Origin: Rhizobium sp. 18065
Lineage (GTDB): Bacteria; Pseudomonadota; Alphaproteobacteria; Rhizobiales; Rhizobiaceae
Assembly (NCBI RefSeq): GCF_902706095.1
Contig: NZ_CACSJP010000001.1
Span: 558,001 to 622,000 of the forward strand
DNA: 64,000 bases
Reading direction: 5' to 3'
The notes below the pieces were generated by a model. The model was not told the DNA's origin, made no database searches, and saw only the letters and a program-made list of their open reading frames with translations. This document shows positions 1 through 6,518 of this stretch, piece by piece. Position 1 is the stretch's first letter. Each line of letters starts with the position of its first letter. Position numbers and translations under genes: made by a program.

Positions 1-165
1 GATGGGTTCTGCCGGCAGCGTCGCCGAAAAGATCGCCTGAACCGCCATGGCGTCGCTGACGTCGGGCGGCACGCTGAACTCTGCGGCGGGGATACGGGCG
101 CCTGCAGCGGCAAACTGGGCAGCCACATGCTGCGGGTCGAAGGAGGCGGAAGACTGGGAGGACAT
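1..165 (-). CDS. N-terminal fragment, possible 2-keto-4-pentenoate hydratase family
   Basis: The reading frame is open from an ATG at 163-165 to the window edge (55 codons), so the gene is cut by the window. The N-terminus starts MSSQSSASFDPQHVAAQF and includes a DVSDAMAVQ stretch resembling the (D/E)AYAVQ motif near the N-terminus of 2-keto-4-pentenoate hydratase/fumarylacetoacetate-hydrolase-type enzymes. That family hydrates 2-hydroxy-dienoates in aromatic catabolism. The assignment rests on this short similarity and alanine-rich helix content only. No strong Shine-Dalgarno sequence is visible. It could equally be an unrelated alanine-rich protein. Confidence 0.4.
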   Translation of the reverse strand, partial: MSSQSSASFDPQHVAAQFAAAGARIPAAEFSVPPDVSDAMAVQAIFSATLPAEPI

Positions 166-559
166 GGCAGATCCGGTGCAAGAGGAAAGGTGTCGGCTGC
201 GGCGCCGCTGTCGCGGGTAGCGCCGGCCGTGTTTTACAGGCAGCAGGCTGCGAAGTCACCTCGCAAGCATGCGGGTAAAATCATCCGGCCCGGCATCCGC
301 CGGTGGCAGATGCACCTGACCTGTCCGCGGCTTTTCCAGATCGAAATGAATGCATTCTTCGCCATTCCAGGCCCGGAAAAACGTGGGTTAACAACAGATG
401 AATAGCTCAAGCTTCAGCTATGCGTAAATCACACGGGTGCCGTGAAAGCTTGTGTATTTTCCAAGTGGCAGCAGGCGCTTATATGCACATCATCGAAACG
501 ACGCCGGAACCGAAAAAGAGGTTGCTGTCGTCAACACAGCCTCCGGAAAGGGGATTATC
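166..559. other. Intergenic region without a supported gene
   Basis: This separates the truncated reverse-strand gene from the forward DUF1127 gene. Short frames here have no convincing ribosome binding site or protein-like composition. It should hold both divergent promoters, but I could not assign -35/-10 elements confidently. Confidence 0.5.
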
Positions 560-706
560 ATGAACGTAGCACGCTCTTTCAACAACTGGCGCAAGTACCG
601 TCAGACCGTCGCAGAACTCGGCCGCATGAGCGCCCGCGAACTCAGCGACGTCGGCATCAGCCGCGCCGACATCGAACGCATTGCCCGCGGCGCATTCGCC
701 CGCTAA
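560..706 (+). CDS. DUF1127 small arginine-rich protein
   Basis: A 48-residue protein starting MNVARSFNNWRKYRQTV and ending in a helix with the ELSDVGISRADIERIARG pattern, the hallmark of DUF1127 (YjiS-like) proteins. The ATG at 560 has a good ribosome binding site (GGAAAGGGG at 544-552), so longer upstream in-frame starts are unlikely. In alphaproteobacteria some members of this family affect phosphate and carbon homeostasis or small-RNA turnover through protein or RNA contacts; the role of this copy is unknown. It is a single gene followed at once by a strong hairpin terminator. It has no signal peptide or membrane segment and is probably cytoplasmic. Confidence 0.88.
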   Translation: MNVARSFNNWRKYRQTVAELGRMSARELSDVGISRADIERIARGAFAR

Positions 707-730
707 GCGATCGATACCAGACGCATGAAT

Positions 731-946
731 TTACGCACGACGCCCGCTGATGACGCGGGCGTTTTTGCGTTTGGGGGCTCGGTGGCTGGGGGATTGATCG
801 ATCGCATGCGGCGACGCAGGCGCATCGCTGACCTCGCCCGGCGGGCGCAACAGGAGACAGGCCGAAACAAGGACGGCTGCGACAACGGAGAGGACGACGA
901 CAAAGGTCACCATTCCAGCTTTGGCGTTTTGATCGGTGCTTTTCAT
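731..946 (-). CDS. Hypothetical small single-pass membrane protein
   Basis: A 71-codon frame from the ATG at 944-946. After a short polar N-terminus (MKSTDQNAKAG) comes one hydrophobic stretch (MVTFVVVLSVVAAVLVSACLLL, residues about 12-33), then a proline- and serine-rich polar tail. The pattern suggests a small inner-membrane protein or lipoprotein-like peptide (Cys at the end of the hydrophobic run). It overlaps the DUF1127 terminator on the opposite strand, and no clear ribosome binding site precedes the start, so it may be spurious. I do not recognise the family. Confidence 0.35.
   Translation of the reverse strand: MKSTDQNAKAGMVTFVVVLSVVAAVLVSACLLLRPPGEVSDAPASPHAIDQSPSHRAPKRKNARVISGRRA
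740..766 (+). terminator. Rho-independent terminator of the DUF1127 gene
   Basis: An 8-bp GC-rich inverted repeat (ACGCCCGC at 740-747, GCGGGCGT at 755-762) with a 7-nt loop runs into a T tract at 762-766. It lies 34 bases after the DUF1127 stop. Confidence 0.85.
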
Positions 947-1286
947 CGCGAGAGAACGACGTGGGTGGGGCAATGTTCCGTGGGCGGGAGCGGAGTAGGG
1001 CTGGATGGGGGAACCGGTAAGTTTTGCGGCAATGGTAATTTGCCTCGGATATGACGTCATGAGCGCTGCACAGCGTCGACGGCATGGATATTAAGGGTGA
1101 ACGTTGCCTATCAGATTCCGTGACCCTCACGTTGATATGGTTCAATTCGGAAACTTGCTCTCTCCAATTAGCTGCCTGAACTGCCTAACAAGGCCATTGT
1201 GCGCAGTTGGTTCCACCTAGCCTTAGAATCACAACGCAACTCCCAGCCTACTTTCGTATCAAACAGCTTTATTGTCATGGGTACTT

Positions 1287-1306
1287 TTTATGATTGGCAT
1301 CATAAA
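1287..1306. promoter_or_regulatory. Operator-like palindrome
   Basis: Perfect inverted repeat TTTATGAT (1287-1294) and ATCATAAA (1299-1306) with a TGGC spacer. It is AT-rich with no T tail, so it looks more like a dimeric protein binding site than a terminator. It lies about 275 bases before the DUF5343 gene; the cognate regulator is unknown. Confidence 0.4.
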
Positions 1307-1527
1307 TCATGAAGACGACTCAGATTTGGACGTTTTTGGCTTTAAAGACGTTATTTCCTAGGCCTTTTCAATGATCCCCGATTCGGTGAAACGCGTTGAG
1401 ATTTCTACGACTTCTCGGAGTGTTATCTTCCTGTATGTTACGGTGTTGTTTGCTGCGTCAATAAAAGCATTAAAAAACAATTAGATATGAGGACTGATAT
1501 GGGTGGTGCAGCGTACGAAACGTAGTA

Positions 1528-1556
1528 TTGACTGTCTGTACGTTGTAGAATAGTCT
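1528..1556 (+). promoter_or_regulatory. Putative sigma-70 promoter of the DUF5343 gene
   Basis: TTGACT at 1528-1533, a 17-base spacer and TAGTCT at 1551-1556, ending 25 bases before the ATG at 1582. The -35 matches consensus in five of six positions; the -10 is weaker. Confidence 0.4.
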
Positions 1557-1581
1557 TCGAATTGAATTCGGAGATTTTTTG

Positions 1582-2325
1582 ATGCCGGTAACAACCGAAA
1601 GTCCAGGTCCTTACGCTCCAGCAAGCGCGATCATTGGGCTGATCGAACGCCATCGTAACAAAGGGCTGCCCTCACCGGTGGATGGAGAGGTGCTTGGTCG
1701 CGCGGGCATTTCCGACAGTTTAATACAGCGTACCCTTCAAGCCATGCAAACCTTGGGCCTTCTTGACGAAGATAAGAGACCTACAGACACACTTGAGGGT
1801 TTGCGCAAAGCGCCTGAATCTGATTATAAAATTCGCATTATAGAGTGGCTAAACATAGCTTATGCGGATGCATTGGCCTTTATCGAGCCAGGCACCGCGG
1901 ATGAGACAGATATTCGGGATGCATTCAGGAGTTACAAGCCTGTCGGTCAACAAGACAGGATGGTTACCTTGTTTATAGGGCTCTACACTTACGCCGGCGC
2001 TAGATCAGAACGTGCCGCTCGCCAAGCGCCTGTAAGGAAAGGTGTTCCGACAAAGCCAGTGCCAATCACCCGAAGCGCGCGGCAGCCTGTCAGCCTGTCA
2101 TCCCGGTTACCCGGTGTCCCATCATCTGTCGCACCGTTAGGCATGAATGCACTGCCACCCGCGCTTGCTGGACTACTCGCCAGTCTTCCTCCGCAGGGGG
2201 AGAGCTGGACAAACGAGCGGCGCGAAGCGTTTGTCAAAACATTCAGCGCCGTTTTGGATTTCTGTTACCCGACTGTTCTGTCGGACAACCGGAACAACAA
2301 AGCCTTTGAGGAGGAGAGGGAGTGA
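1582..2325 (+). CDS. DUF5343 family protein
   Basis: A 247-residue protein. The first 130 residues follow the DUF5343 pattern: an N-terminal SPGPYAPASAIIGLIE segment, a winged-helix-like region ending in LGLLDEDKRPTDTLEGLR, and a helical part with WLNIAYADAL and DIRDAFRSY before a MVTLFIGLYTYAG helix. A low-complexity proline/serine/arginine linker follows (about 140-190), then a C-terminal helix. DUF5343 proteins are of unknown function and are often found in accessory DNA, some near defence genes. The ATG at 1582 is preferred over the TTG three bases earlier because of GGAG at 1570-1573. It stands alone in lower-GC DNA outside the left island repeat and may be a remnant of an older insertion. 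Confidence 0.7.
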   Translation: MPVTTESPGPYAPASAIIGLIERHRNKGLPSPVDGEVLGRAGISDSLIQRTLQAMQTLGLLDEDKRPTDTLEGLRKAPESDYKIRIIEWLNIAYADALAFIEPGTADETDIRDAFRSYKPVGQQDRMVTLFIGLYTYAGARSERAARQAPVRKGVPTKPVPITRSARQPVSLSSRLPGVPSSVAPLGMNALPPALAGLLASLPPQGESWTNERREAFVKTFSAVLDFCYPTVLSDNRNNKAFEEERE

Positions 2326-2354
2326 CGCGTCCGAAATTGCCCCTAGCGCCACAG

Positions 2355-2522
2355 TCATCGGCGTAGCAGGGGCGGAAAGCTTAGAGGCCGCTGTCCTGTT
2401 GCAACCAAGACAGCGGCCCAGATGACCAAGCAACCGATAGAGGCGATAAAGCCTTGCGATTGTCGGCACCTCCAAGTCAGAGAATCGCATTTAAATCGTC
2501 CTCTTTCAAGGCCCACTGGCAT
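2355..2522 (-). CDS. Possible 55-residue membrane peptide
   Basis: A short frame from the ATG at 2520-2522. It has a basic N-terminus (MPVGLERGRFKC) and one hydrophobic segment (GFIASIGCLVIWAAVLVA) followed by a positively charged end. The hydrophobic run and charge pattern look protein-like, unlike the other frames here, but there is no clear Shine-Dalgarno sequence. It ends 30 bases from the stop of the convergent DUF5343 gene. Family unknown. Confidence 0.3.
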   Translation of the reverse strand: MPVGLERGRFKCDSLTWRCRQSQGFIASIGCLVIWAAVLVATGQRPLSFPPLLRR

Positions 2523-2652
2523 TAAATGAGGTCACGCTATGGTTTGGGTTAACCCTTACAATCGCGTTCGCTTCGGCAAAACCGAGTCTGTCTGCGGACA
2601 CTTTCGGTCGCTCCCGAACCAGTAAAGCCCAGGCACTGCCTTCAGCTTCCCT

Positions 2653-2861
2653 TTAACAACTTGCCGGGGCTTGCCCCCGGCTTTTTCGTCGCAGATCCTC
2701 ACTGACCTCCGCCATCGCGTCTGCAATGATCCGCAATGCTTCTCTCGGTGCGGCCTTGTTGGCGACAAACCCTGCTTAAGGTGCTCAAGGTTGGCAGCAA
2801 TGCAGCGGAACAGTTCAGCTAGCCATCGTAAATCGTCCGCTTGTAGCGGAGGACTGGACAT
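2653..2861 (-). pseudogene. Small helical protein gene broken by a frameshift
   Basis: Read from the ATG at 2859-2861, the protein starts MSSPPLQADDLRWLAELF and runs through helical residues to PTRPHRE. At a GAGAGA dinucleotide repeat the sensible frame shifts; in the new frame it continues ALRIIADAMAEVSEDLRRK and stops at 2653-2655. Both halves have the same amphipathic character and read as one protein of about 68 residues, so I treat it as frameshifted, or as a sequencing error in the repeat. Function unknown. It ends at the doorstep of the island's left repeat. Confidence 0.4.
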
Positions 2862-2904
2862 AACCACTTACGTTGCAATTACTACAATGATTTCAAAAGA
2901 AAAA

Positions 2905-2929
2905 AATGGTGCTGCTAGAGAGATTTGAA
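2905..2929. repeat. Left attachment repeat (displaced 3' end of tRNA-Thr)
   Basis: These 25 bases are identical to 27434-27458, which covers the CCA end, acceptor arm and T-arm 3' side of tRNA-Thr(GGT). No tRNA body follows here, so this is the displaced half of the original tRNA gene left by site-specific integration. A further 12-bp match (CAATGATTTCAA, 2885-2896) lies at the same distance on the outer side as a copy at 27413-27424. Confidence 0.9.
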
Positions 2930-2932
2930 ATC

Positions 2933-3003
2933 TGTAACAGTCAATAAATTTCAATGATTTAATGAAGTATTTGTAACGGCGTAACGGCTCAAAAAATGTA
3001 ACG
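2933..3003. promoter_or_regulatory. Putative integrase arm-type sites, left end
   Basis: TGTAACG occurs at 2972-2978 and 2997-3003, with one-mismatch copies TGTAACA (2933-2939) and CGTAACG (2980-2986). The same heptamer occurs twice just inside the right end (27359-27365, 27371-27377). Repeated heptamers flanking both core sites are what tyrosine integrase arm-binding sites look like. Confidence 0.5.
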
Positions 3004-3157
3004 AAATTTATCCGGAAATCACGCTCCGAAATCGCCTTTCCGCCCAATCGCTACCGTCTTCTGGCGCCATCGGTCAAGAACCCTGGCGTGCCCGATGTCC
3101 GAGCCCATGGGCCGTGGTCGCCGGGATCATCACCTGGCGACCACGTGTCTGCTCAAA

Positions 3158-3988
3158 TCAGGCGGCGCGATCGTTTGTGTCCAGGCGAAACACGGCATTG
3201 GCGATACCGCGGCGACGGGTGATGTCGAACGAAGGCTCTTCCTCTGGCAACAGGACAGCGACGTCCTCTATGCCGAGATCACCAAGCTGCCATGGTGTGC
3301 CGTGGCCATACTCGAGATGTCCCCTGCCGATCACCCCAACGACGAGTGCGTCGGGCCTTTCTTCAAGGGCGTGGGCGATGTTGCAGGCAAAGGCCCGGTC
3401 CCAGGTTTGCTGGGCGCGCACGAAGCGGTCAAAGTCTGCGTCCTGCGCATCCTTGGCCGGTCGTTCGGGCCTGGCGCCGCCGGTGATGTCGAACAGATAT
3501 TGCCTGTAGGCAGCGGATGCCGGCAGAGCTGGTGTCAATCCGTCCCGGTCACTCACGGGGACGGCATCCCAGCCAAGTTTGCCGACTTCGGTCACTAAAG
3601 CTCGGCGGCAATTGAGTGCCTTCATCGGCAGCTTGAACTGTCTGCAATAGTTAAAGATGGGCAGGTAGAGTTCGGCAGGAAAGCCCCAGACGGTTTTCCA
3701 CTCCGATGCAGAGAGAAAATCCGTGGTGCTCACTTCGCCTTCGACCCATCGGTCCAGGGCGGACTGGACCCGCCTTGGAAACATCTCGAAGCCGACAACG
3801 ACCTGCTCACGCAGCGCATGAAGAGCAGCGATGACATGCAGTTGCCATCGATGGATATCATACCGGTCATGGGTCTCGCCGAGCAGCACGACCCGTTTGC
3901 CGGCCATGTCTTTCAGCAAGGCCTGATGGTTCGCCGCCAGGCCAGTATCGCCATCCAGCCAGGTTCCAGGTCGATGTTCAATCTGCAT
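3158..3988 (-). CDS. ChaN/Tiki-superfamily haem-binding-type protein
   Basis: A 276-residue protein with the ChaN (DUF399, Tiki superfamily) signature: VVLLGETHDRYDIHRWQ near residue 34, VVGFEMFPRRVQ near 64 and a C-terminal VVGVIGRGHLEYGHG segment. In other bacteria ChaN is an iron-regulated haem-binding lipoprotein, and the fold resembles metal-dependent proteases. This copy has no signal peptide or lipobox, so it is probably cytoplasmic. It starts 3 bases after the upstream HutX-like gene ends and is the last gene of the reverse-strand uptake operon. A role in handling imported haem or a metal chelate is inferred from family and context. Confidence 0.75.
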   Translation of the reverse strand: MQIEHRPGTWLDGDTGLAANHQALLKDMAGKRVVLLGETHDRYDIHRWQLHVIAALHALREQVVVGFEMFPRRVQSALDRWVEGEVSTTDFLSASEWKTVWGFPAELYLPIFNYCRQFKLPMKALNCRRALVTEVGKLGWDAVPVSDRDGLTPALPASAAYRQYLFDITGGARPERPAKDAQDADFDRFVRAQQTWDRAFACNIAHALEERPDALVVGVIGRGHLEYGHGTPWQLGDLGIEDVAVLLPEEEPSFDITRRRGIANAVFRLDTNDRAA

Positions 3989-3991
3989 GTA

Positions 3992-4723
3992 TCAGGCTCC
4001 TTGGGCGTTTGACGCTGGAGCAGACAGGACCAGGGTCAATCCGATACGCTCGCCTGCTGAATTGACGGCGCAGAGACGTTCGCCGGAAACTTCTGCGGCC
4101 TCTTGTGCCCAATGCGCCACCGTGCCGCCGAGAAGGTGGAGATGAAAGTCTTCGGTCATCACGTTGATGAAGCCCATGCCCGGGCTGACCTTCGAGACGA
4201 TCCCGGTCCAGCTCTGGCTGAACCCCGGCTCATCGTAGCGGATGGTCACCGGAGTGGCTGCCTCCAAAGCCTGGTTGAGAGGAGCGATACCCGGATCCGC
4301 AGGATTGAGTTCGGGCCGCTGCGGCCTGCTCATATCGCGAGTGGAAGGATCCTTGCTGCGGGCGATATCCGCCAATGCAGCTTCGAACGGCTCCAGCCCC
4401 TCGAAGCCGACTGCTGCAAACAGGGTCGCCCCATCAGCCTTACGGAAGTCGAGCCGTGGATAGACCTGGTTCTGCATGATGCTGGACGTGTCGAAAATGA
4501 CATCGGCGATGAGGTTCGGATCTATGCTGGACTTGTGGTGTATTCCACCACAGACGAGTTTGCCACTGATCTCGGTCACGGTTTCAACCGTGCCGATCCG
4601 TTCATGGGTTGCGCCTTTGCCTTTGCCGATGATCATCAACTTGCCCATGGCTGGCAGTCGCTGGATGATATCGGAAGCTCGCGCTTCGAGGCGGAGGCGG
4701 GTTTGCGGTTCAATCTCGGTCAT
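3992..4723 (-). CDS. ChuX/HutX-like haem utilisation protein
   Basis: A 243-residue protein. The N-terminal half carries the pattern of ChuX/HutX/HemS-type haem carriers: a MGKLMIIGKGKGATHERIG strand region, a central HHKSSIDPNLIADVIFDT segment and the YPRLDFRKADG-FAAVGFEGLEPF block. The C-terminal part (about 150-235) repeats a similar FHLHLLGG motif, so it is longer than one-domain HutX (about 170 residues) and shorter than two-domain HemS (about 350). Such proteins bind haem in the cytoplasm for storage or breakdown. It lies between the ABC protein and the ChaN-like gene in the same operon. No signal peptide is seen. Confidence 0.65.
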   Translation of the reverse strand: MTEIEPQTRLRLEARASDIIQRLPAMGKLMIIGKGKGATHERIGTVETVTEISGKLVCGGIHHKSSIDPNLIADVIFDTSSIMQNQVYPRLDFRKADGATLFAAVGFEGLEPFEAALADIARSKDPSTRDMSRPQRPELNPADPGIAPLNQALEAATPVTIRYDEPGFSQSWTGIVSKVSPGMGFINVMTEDFHLHLLGGTVAHWAQEAAEVSGERLCAVNSAGERIGLTLVLSAPASNAQGA

Positions 4724-4764
4724 TGGTTATCCATTTGTCTAGGCATGGGTGAAACGACGCCTCT

Positions 4765-6471
4765 TCAACGAGAGGCGGAGAAAAGAGTGGGCTGCAGGTC
4801 GAGATCGTGGATCTTCAGCTTGTGTAGCGATTGCGGCAGTCGGTGGGCGATCAGAATGAGGATTGTGTCGGGCAGCCGGCTGCGAATTGTCTGCAGTAGC
4901 GCGGTCTCTGACGCCTCGTCGAGCGAGCTTGTTGCTTCATCAAGAACAGCAAAGCTGGGTCGGTGCAGCAGCAGTCGTGCAAGAGCCAGCCTTTGCAGCT
5001 CGCCTCCAGAGAGCCTTGCAAGATCGCCGTCAGAACCGGCCTGCTCCTTGCCCAGCAGGTGCGTGAGCCCGACATCTGCCAAGGCACTCTGGACTGCATC
5101 GGCGTCGAAATTTTCTATCCGCGCAGGATAGGCTGCAGCATCCTCAAGCGAACCGAGGGGGAAATAGGCTTTCTGCGGCAGGAAGAACGGCTCGCTGTCT
5201 GGGATAGCCAAGTTTCCCGAGCCATGGGGCCAGAAACCGGCGAGTGTCTTGACCAGCGTCGTCTTTCCCACCCCTGATCTTCCTCGCAGCAACAAGGTGT
5301 CACCTGACGCCAGCGTAATGTCCGGCAAACGGAGCAGCGTGCGGCCGTCCGACGACATGACCTCGATCTGCCTCAGGCACCCGCCGTGCTCCTGCAACGA
5401 TCGTGCAATGACGGGCTTGTGGCTGCCATGTCGCTCCGCCGCCTGCAGGAAGCCGTCTAGGCGTGACGCTGTTGCAACCAGCTCTGCTAGGTCCCGGTAG
5501 GAAAAGATGAACCATGACAGCGTCGTCACGACCTGCGAAAATGCCATGCTCAACTGCATCAAGCCACCGAAGGCGACGTGACCGGTCAGATAACCTGGCA
5601 GCGCGACGAACAGCGGTATGCGCAGCACCGAATGTCGGAACGGAAAGGTGAAGCTTCCAAGCACGAGTTCGGCGCGGATCAGCCTTCTCCAGTTCTCGGC
5701 GAGATCATCAAAGCGTTGGCGAAACTGCCGCTTCTCCGCCTCTTCGCCGTTGGACAGGGCGACCTCGTCAAACGCGGTGCGCCACCGTGCCATGCTGAAG
5801 CGGAAGCTGGCTTCCCGATGCTGCTGCTCGGCAAGAACGCCCTTCAAAGGCCGGCCAAGCTGATGGGTGATGAGACTGCTGATCGCAACATAGAGGAAAG
5901 CGGCCCAGACCATGTAGCGTGGAATATCGAAGTCGATGCCGATCGGTGCCAGCGACAGGGCGAAATTGGACAGGCCCCAGAGCACGGTGAGATACGAAAA
6001 GAGCCCGACGACTTCGCCGATCAGATCAACGGTCTCAACGAGCAGACCGCGTGCGAAAAGACGACAATCTTCGGCTATGCGCTGGTCCGGGTTATCGATC
6101 CGATCGATCGGATCGGCCGCCATGTGCCAGAAGGCCTTGTTGCGGGTCCAGAGCGCGATCGCATGGTCGGTCAGCGCCCTTCGCCAGCGGATCTCGAGCA
6201 CCTTGCGCAGGTATTCGTAGGACAGGCCACGGGCAGAGTTGGCGGCGATGATCAACGCGAAAATGCCGATCTGGTGCAGGACTTCCGGGCCGTTCACCTT
6301 TTCGATCGCTGAATAGAACTCACCCGTCCACTGGACCAGCCGGACAGCGGCATAGACGCTGCCAAGGTTCAGCGCGATGGCGAGGCCGTAAAGAAGCAGG
6401 CTGATACGTCCGCCAGGTGCCGAAATGCAGATGGTGACAAGCCGTTTGAACTGTAGAAATAGGGTCAACAT
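4765..6471 (-). CDS. SbmA/BacA-like ABC transporter, fused membrane and ATPase domains
   Basis: A 568-residue half-transporter. The N-terminal 330 residues contain about six membrane segments and match the SbmA/BacA/YddA-type membrane domain (LVQWTGEFYSAIE, LEIRWRRALTDHAI, WHMAADPIDRIDNPDQRI). The C-terminal ATPase has Walker A GRSGVGKTT (about 397), signature LSGGELQRLALA and Walker B FAVLDEATSSLD. The family includes peptide importers and the animal vitamin B12 exporter ABCD4. It lies 47 bases downstream of the TonB receptor gene, so it may be the inner-membrane step for whatever the receptor takes up. Such a role for this family in siderophore or haem uptake is an inference. Confidence 0.8.
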   Translation of the reverse strand: MLTLFLQFKRLVTICISAPGGRISLLLYGLAIALNLGSVYAAVRLVQWTGEFYSAIEKVNGPEVLHQIGIFALIIAANSARGLSYEYLRKVLEIRWRRALTDHAIALWTRNKAFWHMAADPIDRIDNPDQRIAEDCRLFARGLLVETVDLIGEVVGLFSYLTVLWGLSNFALSLAPIGIDFDIPRYMVWAAFLYVAISSLITHQLGRPLKGVLAEQQHREASFRFSMARWRTAFDEVALSNGEEAEKRQFRQRFDDLAENWRRLIRAELVLGSFTFPFRHSVLRIPLFVALPGYLTGHVAFGGLMQLSMAFSQVVTTLSWFIFSYRDLAELVATASRLDGFLQAAERHGSHKPVIARSLQEHGGCLRQIEVMSSDGRTLLRLPDITLASGDTLLLRGRSGVGKTTLVKTLAGFWPHGSGNLAIPDSEPFFLPQKAYFPLGSLEDAAAYPARIENFDADAVQSALADVGLTHLLGKEQAGSDGDLARLSGGELQRLALARLLLHRPSFAVLDEATSSLDEASETALLQTIRSRLPDTILILIAHRLPQSLHKLKIHDLDLQPTLFSASR

Positions 6472-6518
6472 GATGTTCCCGCTGAGAGAAGTGCCGGCTC
6501 AGCCGGCACCTCGTTGGC

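Larger units (their letters stand above)
947..1578. other. Low-GC intergenic region
   Basis: No gene is supported. From about 1150 the sequence is clearly more AT-rich than the flanks, as in transferred DNA. It contains an 8-bp perfect inverted repeat (1287-1306) and, at the right end, a plausible sigma-70 promoter for the DUF5343 gene. Confidence 0.55.

Noticed and set aside
3992..4723. Full HemS/HmuS haem oxygenase-like protein
   Set aside because: It is about 100 residues too short for the two-domain HemS and lacks a full duplicate; a HutX-like call is safer.
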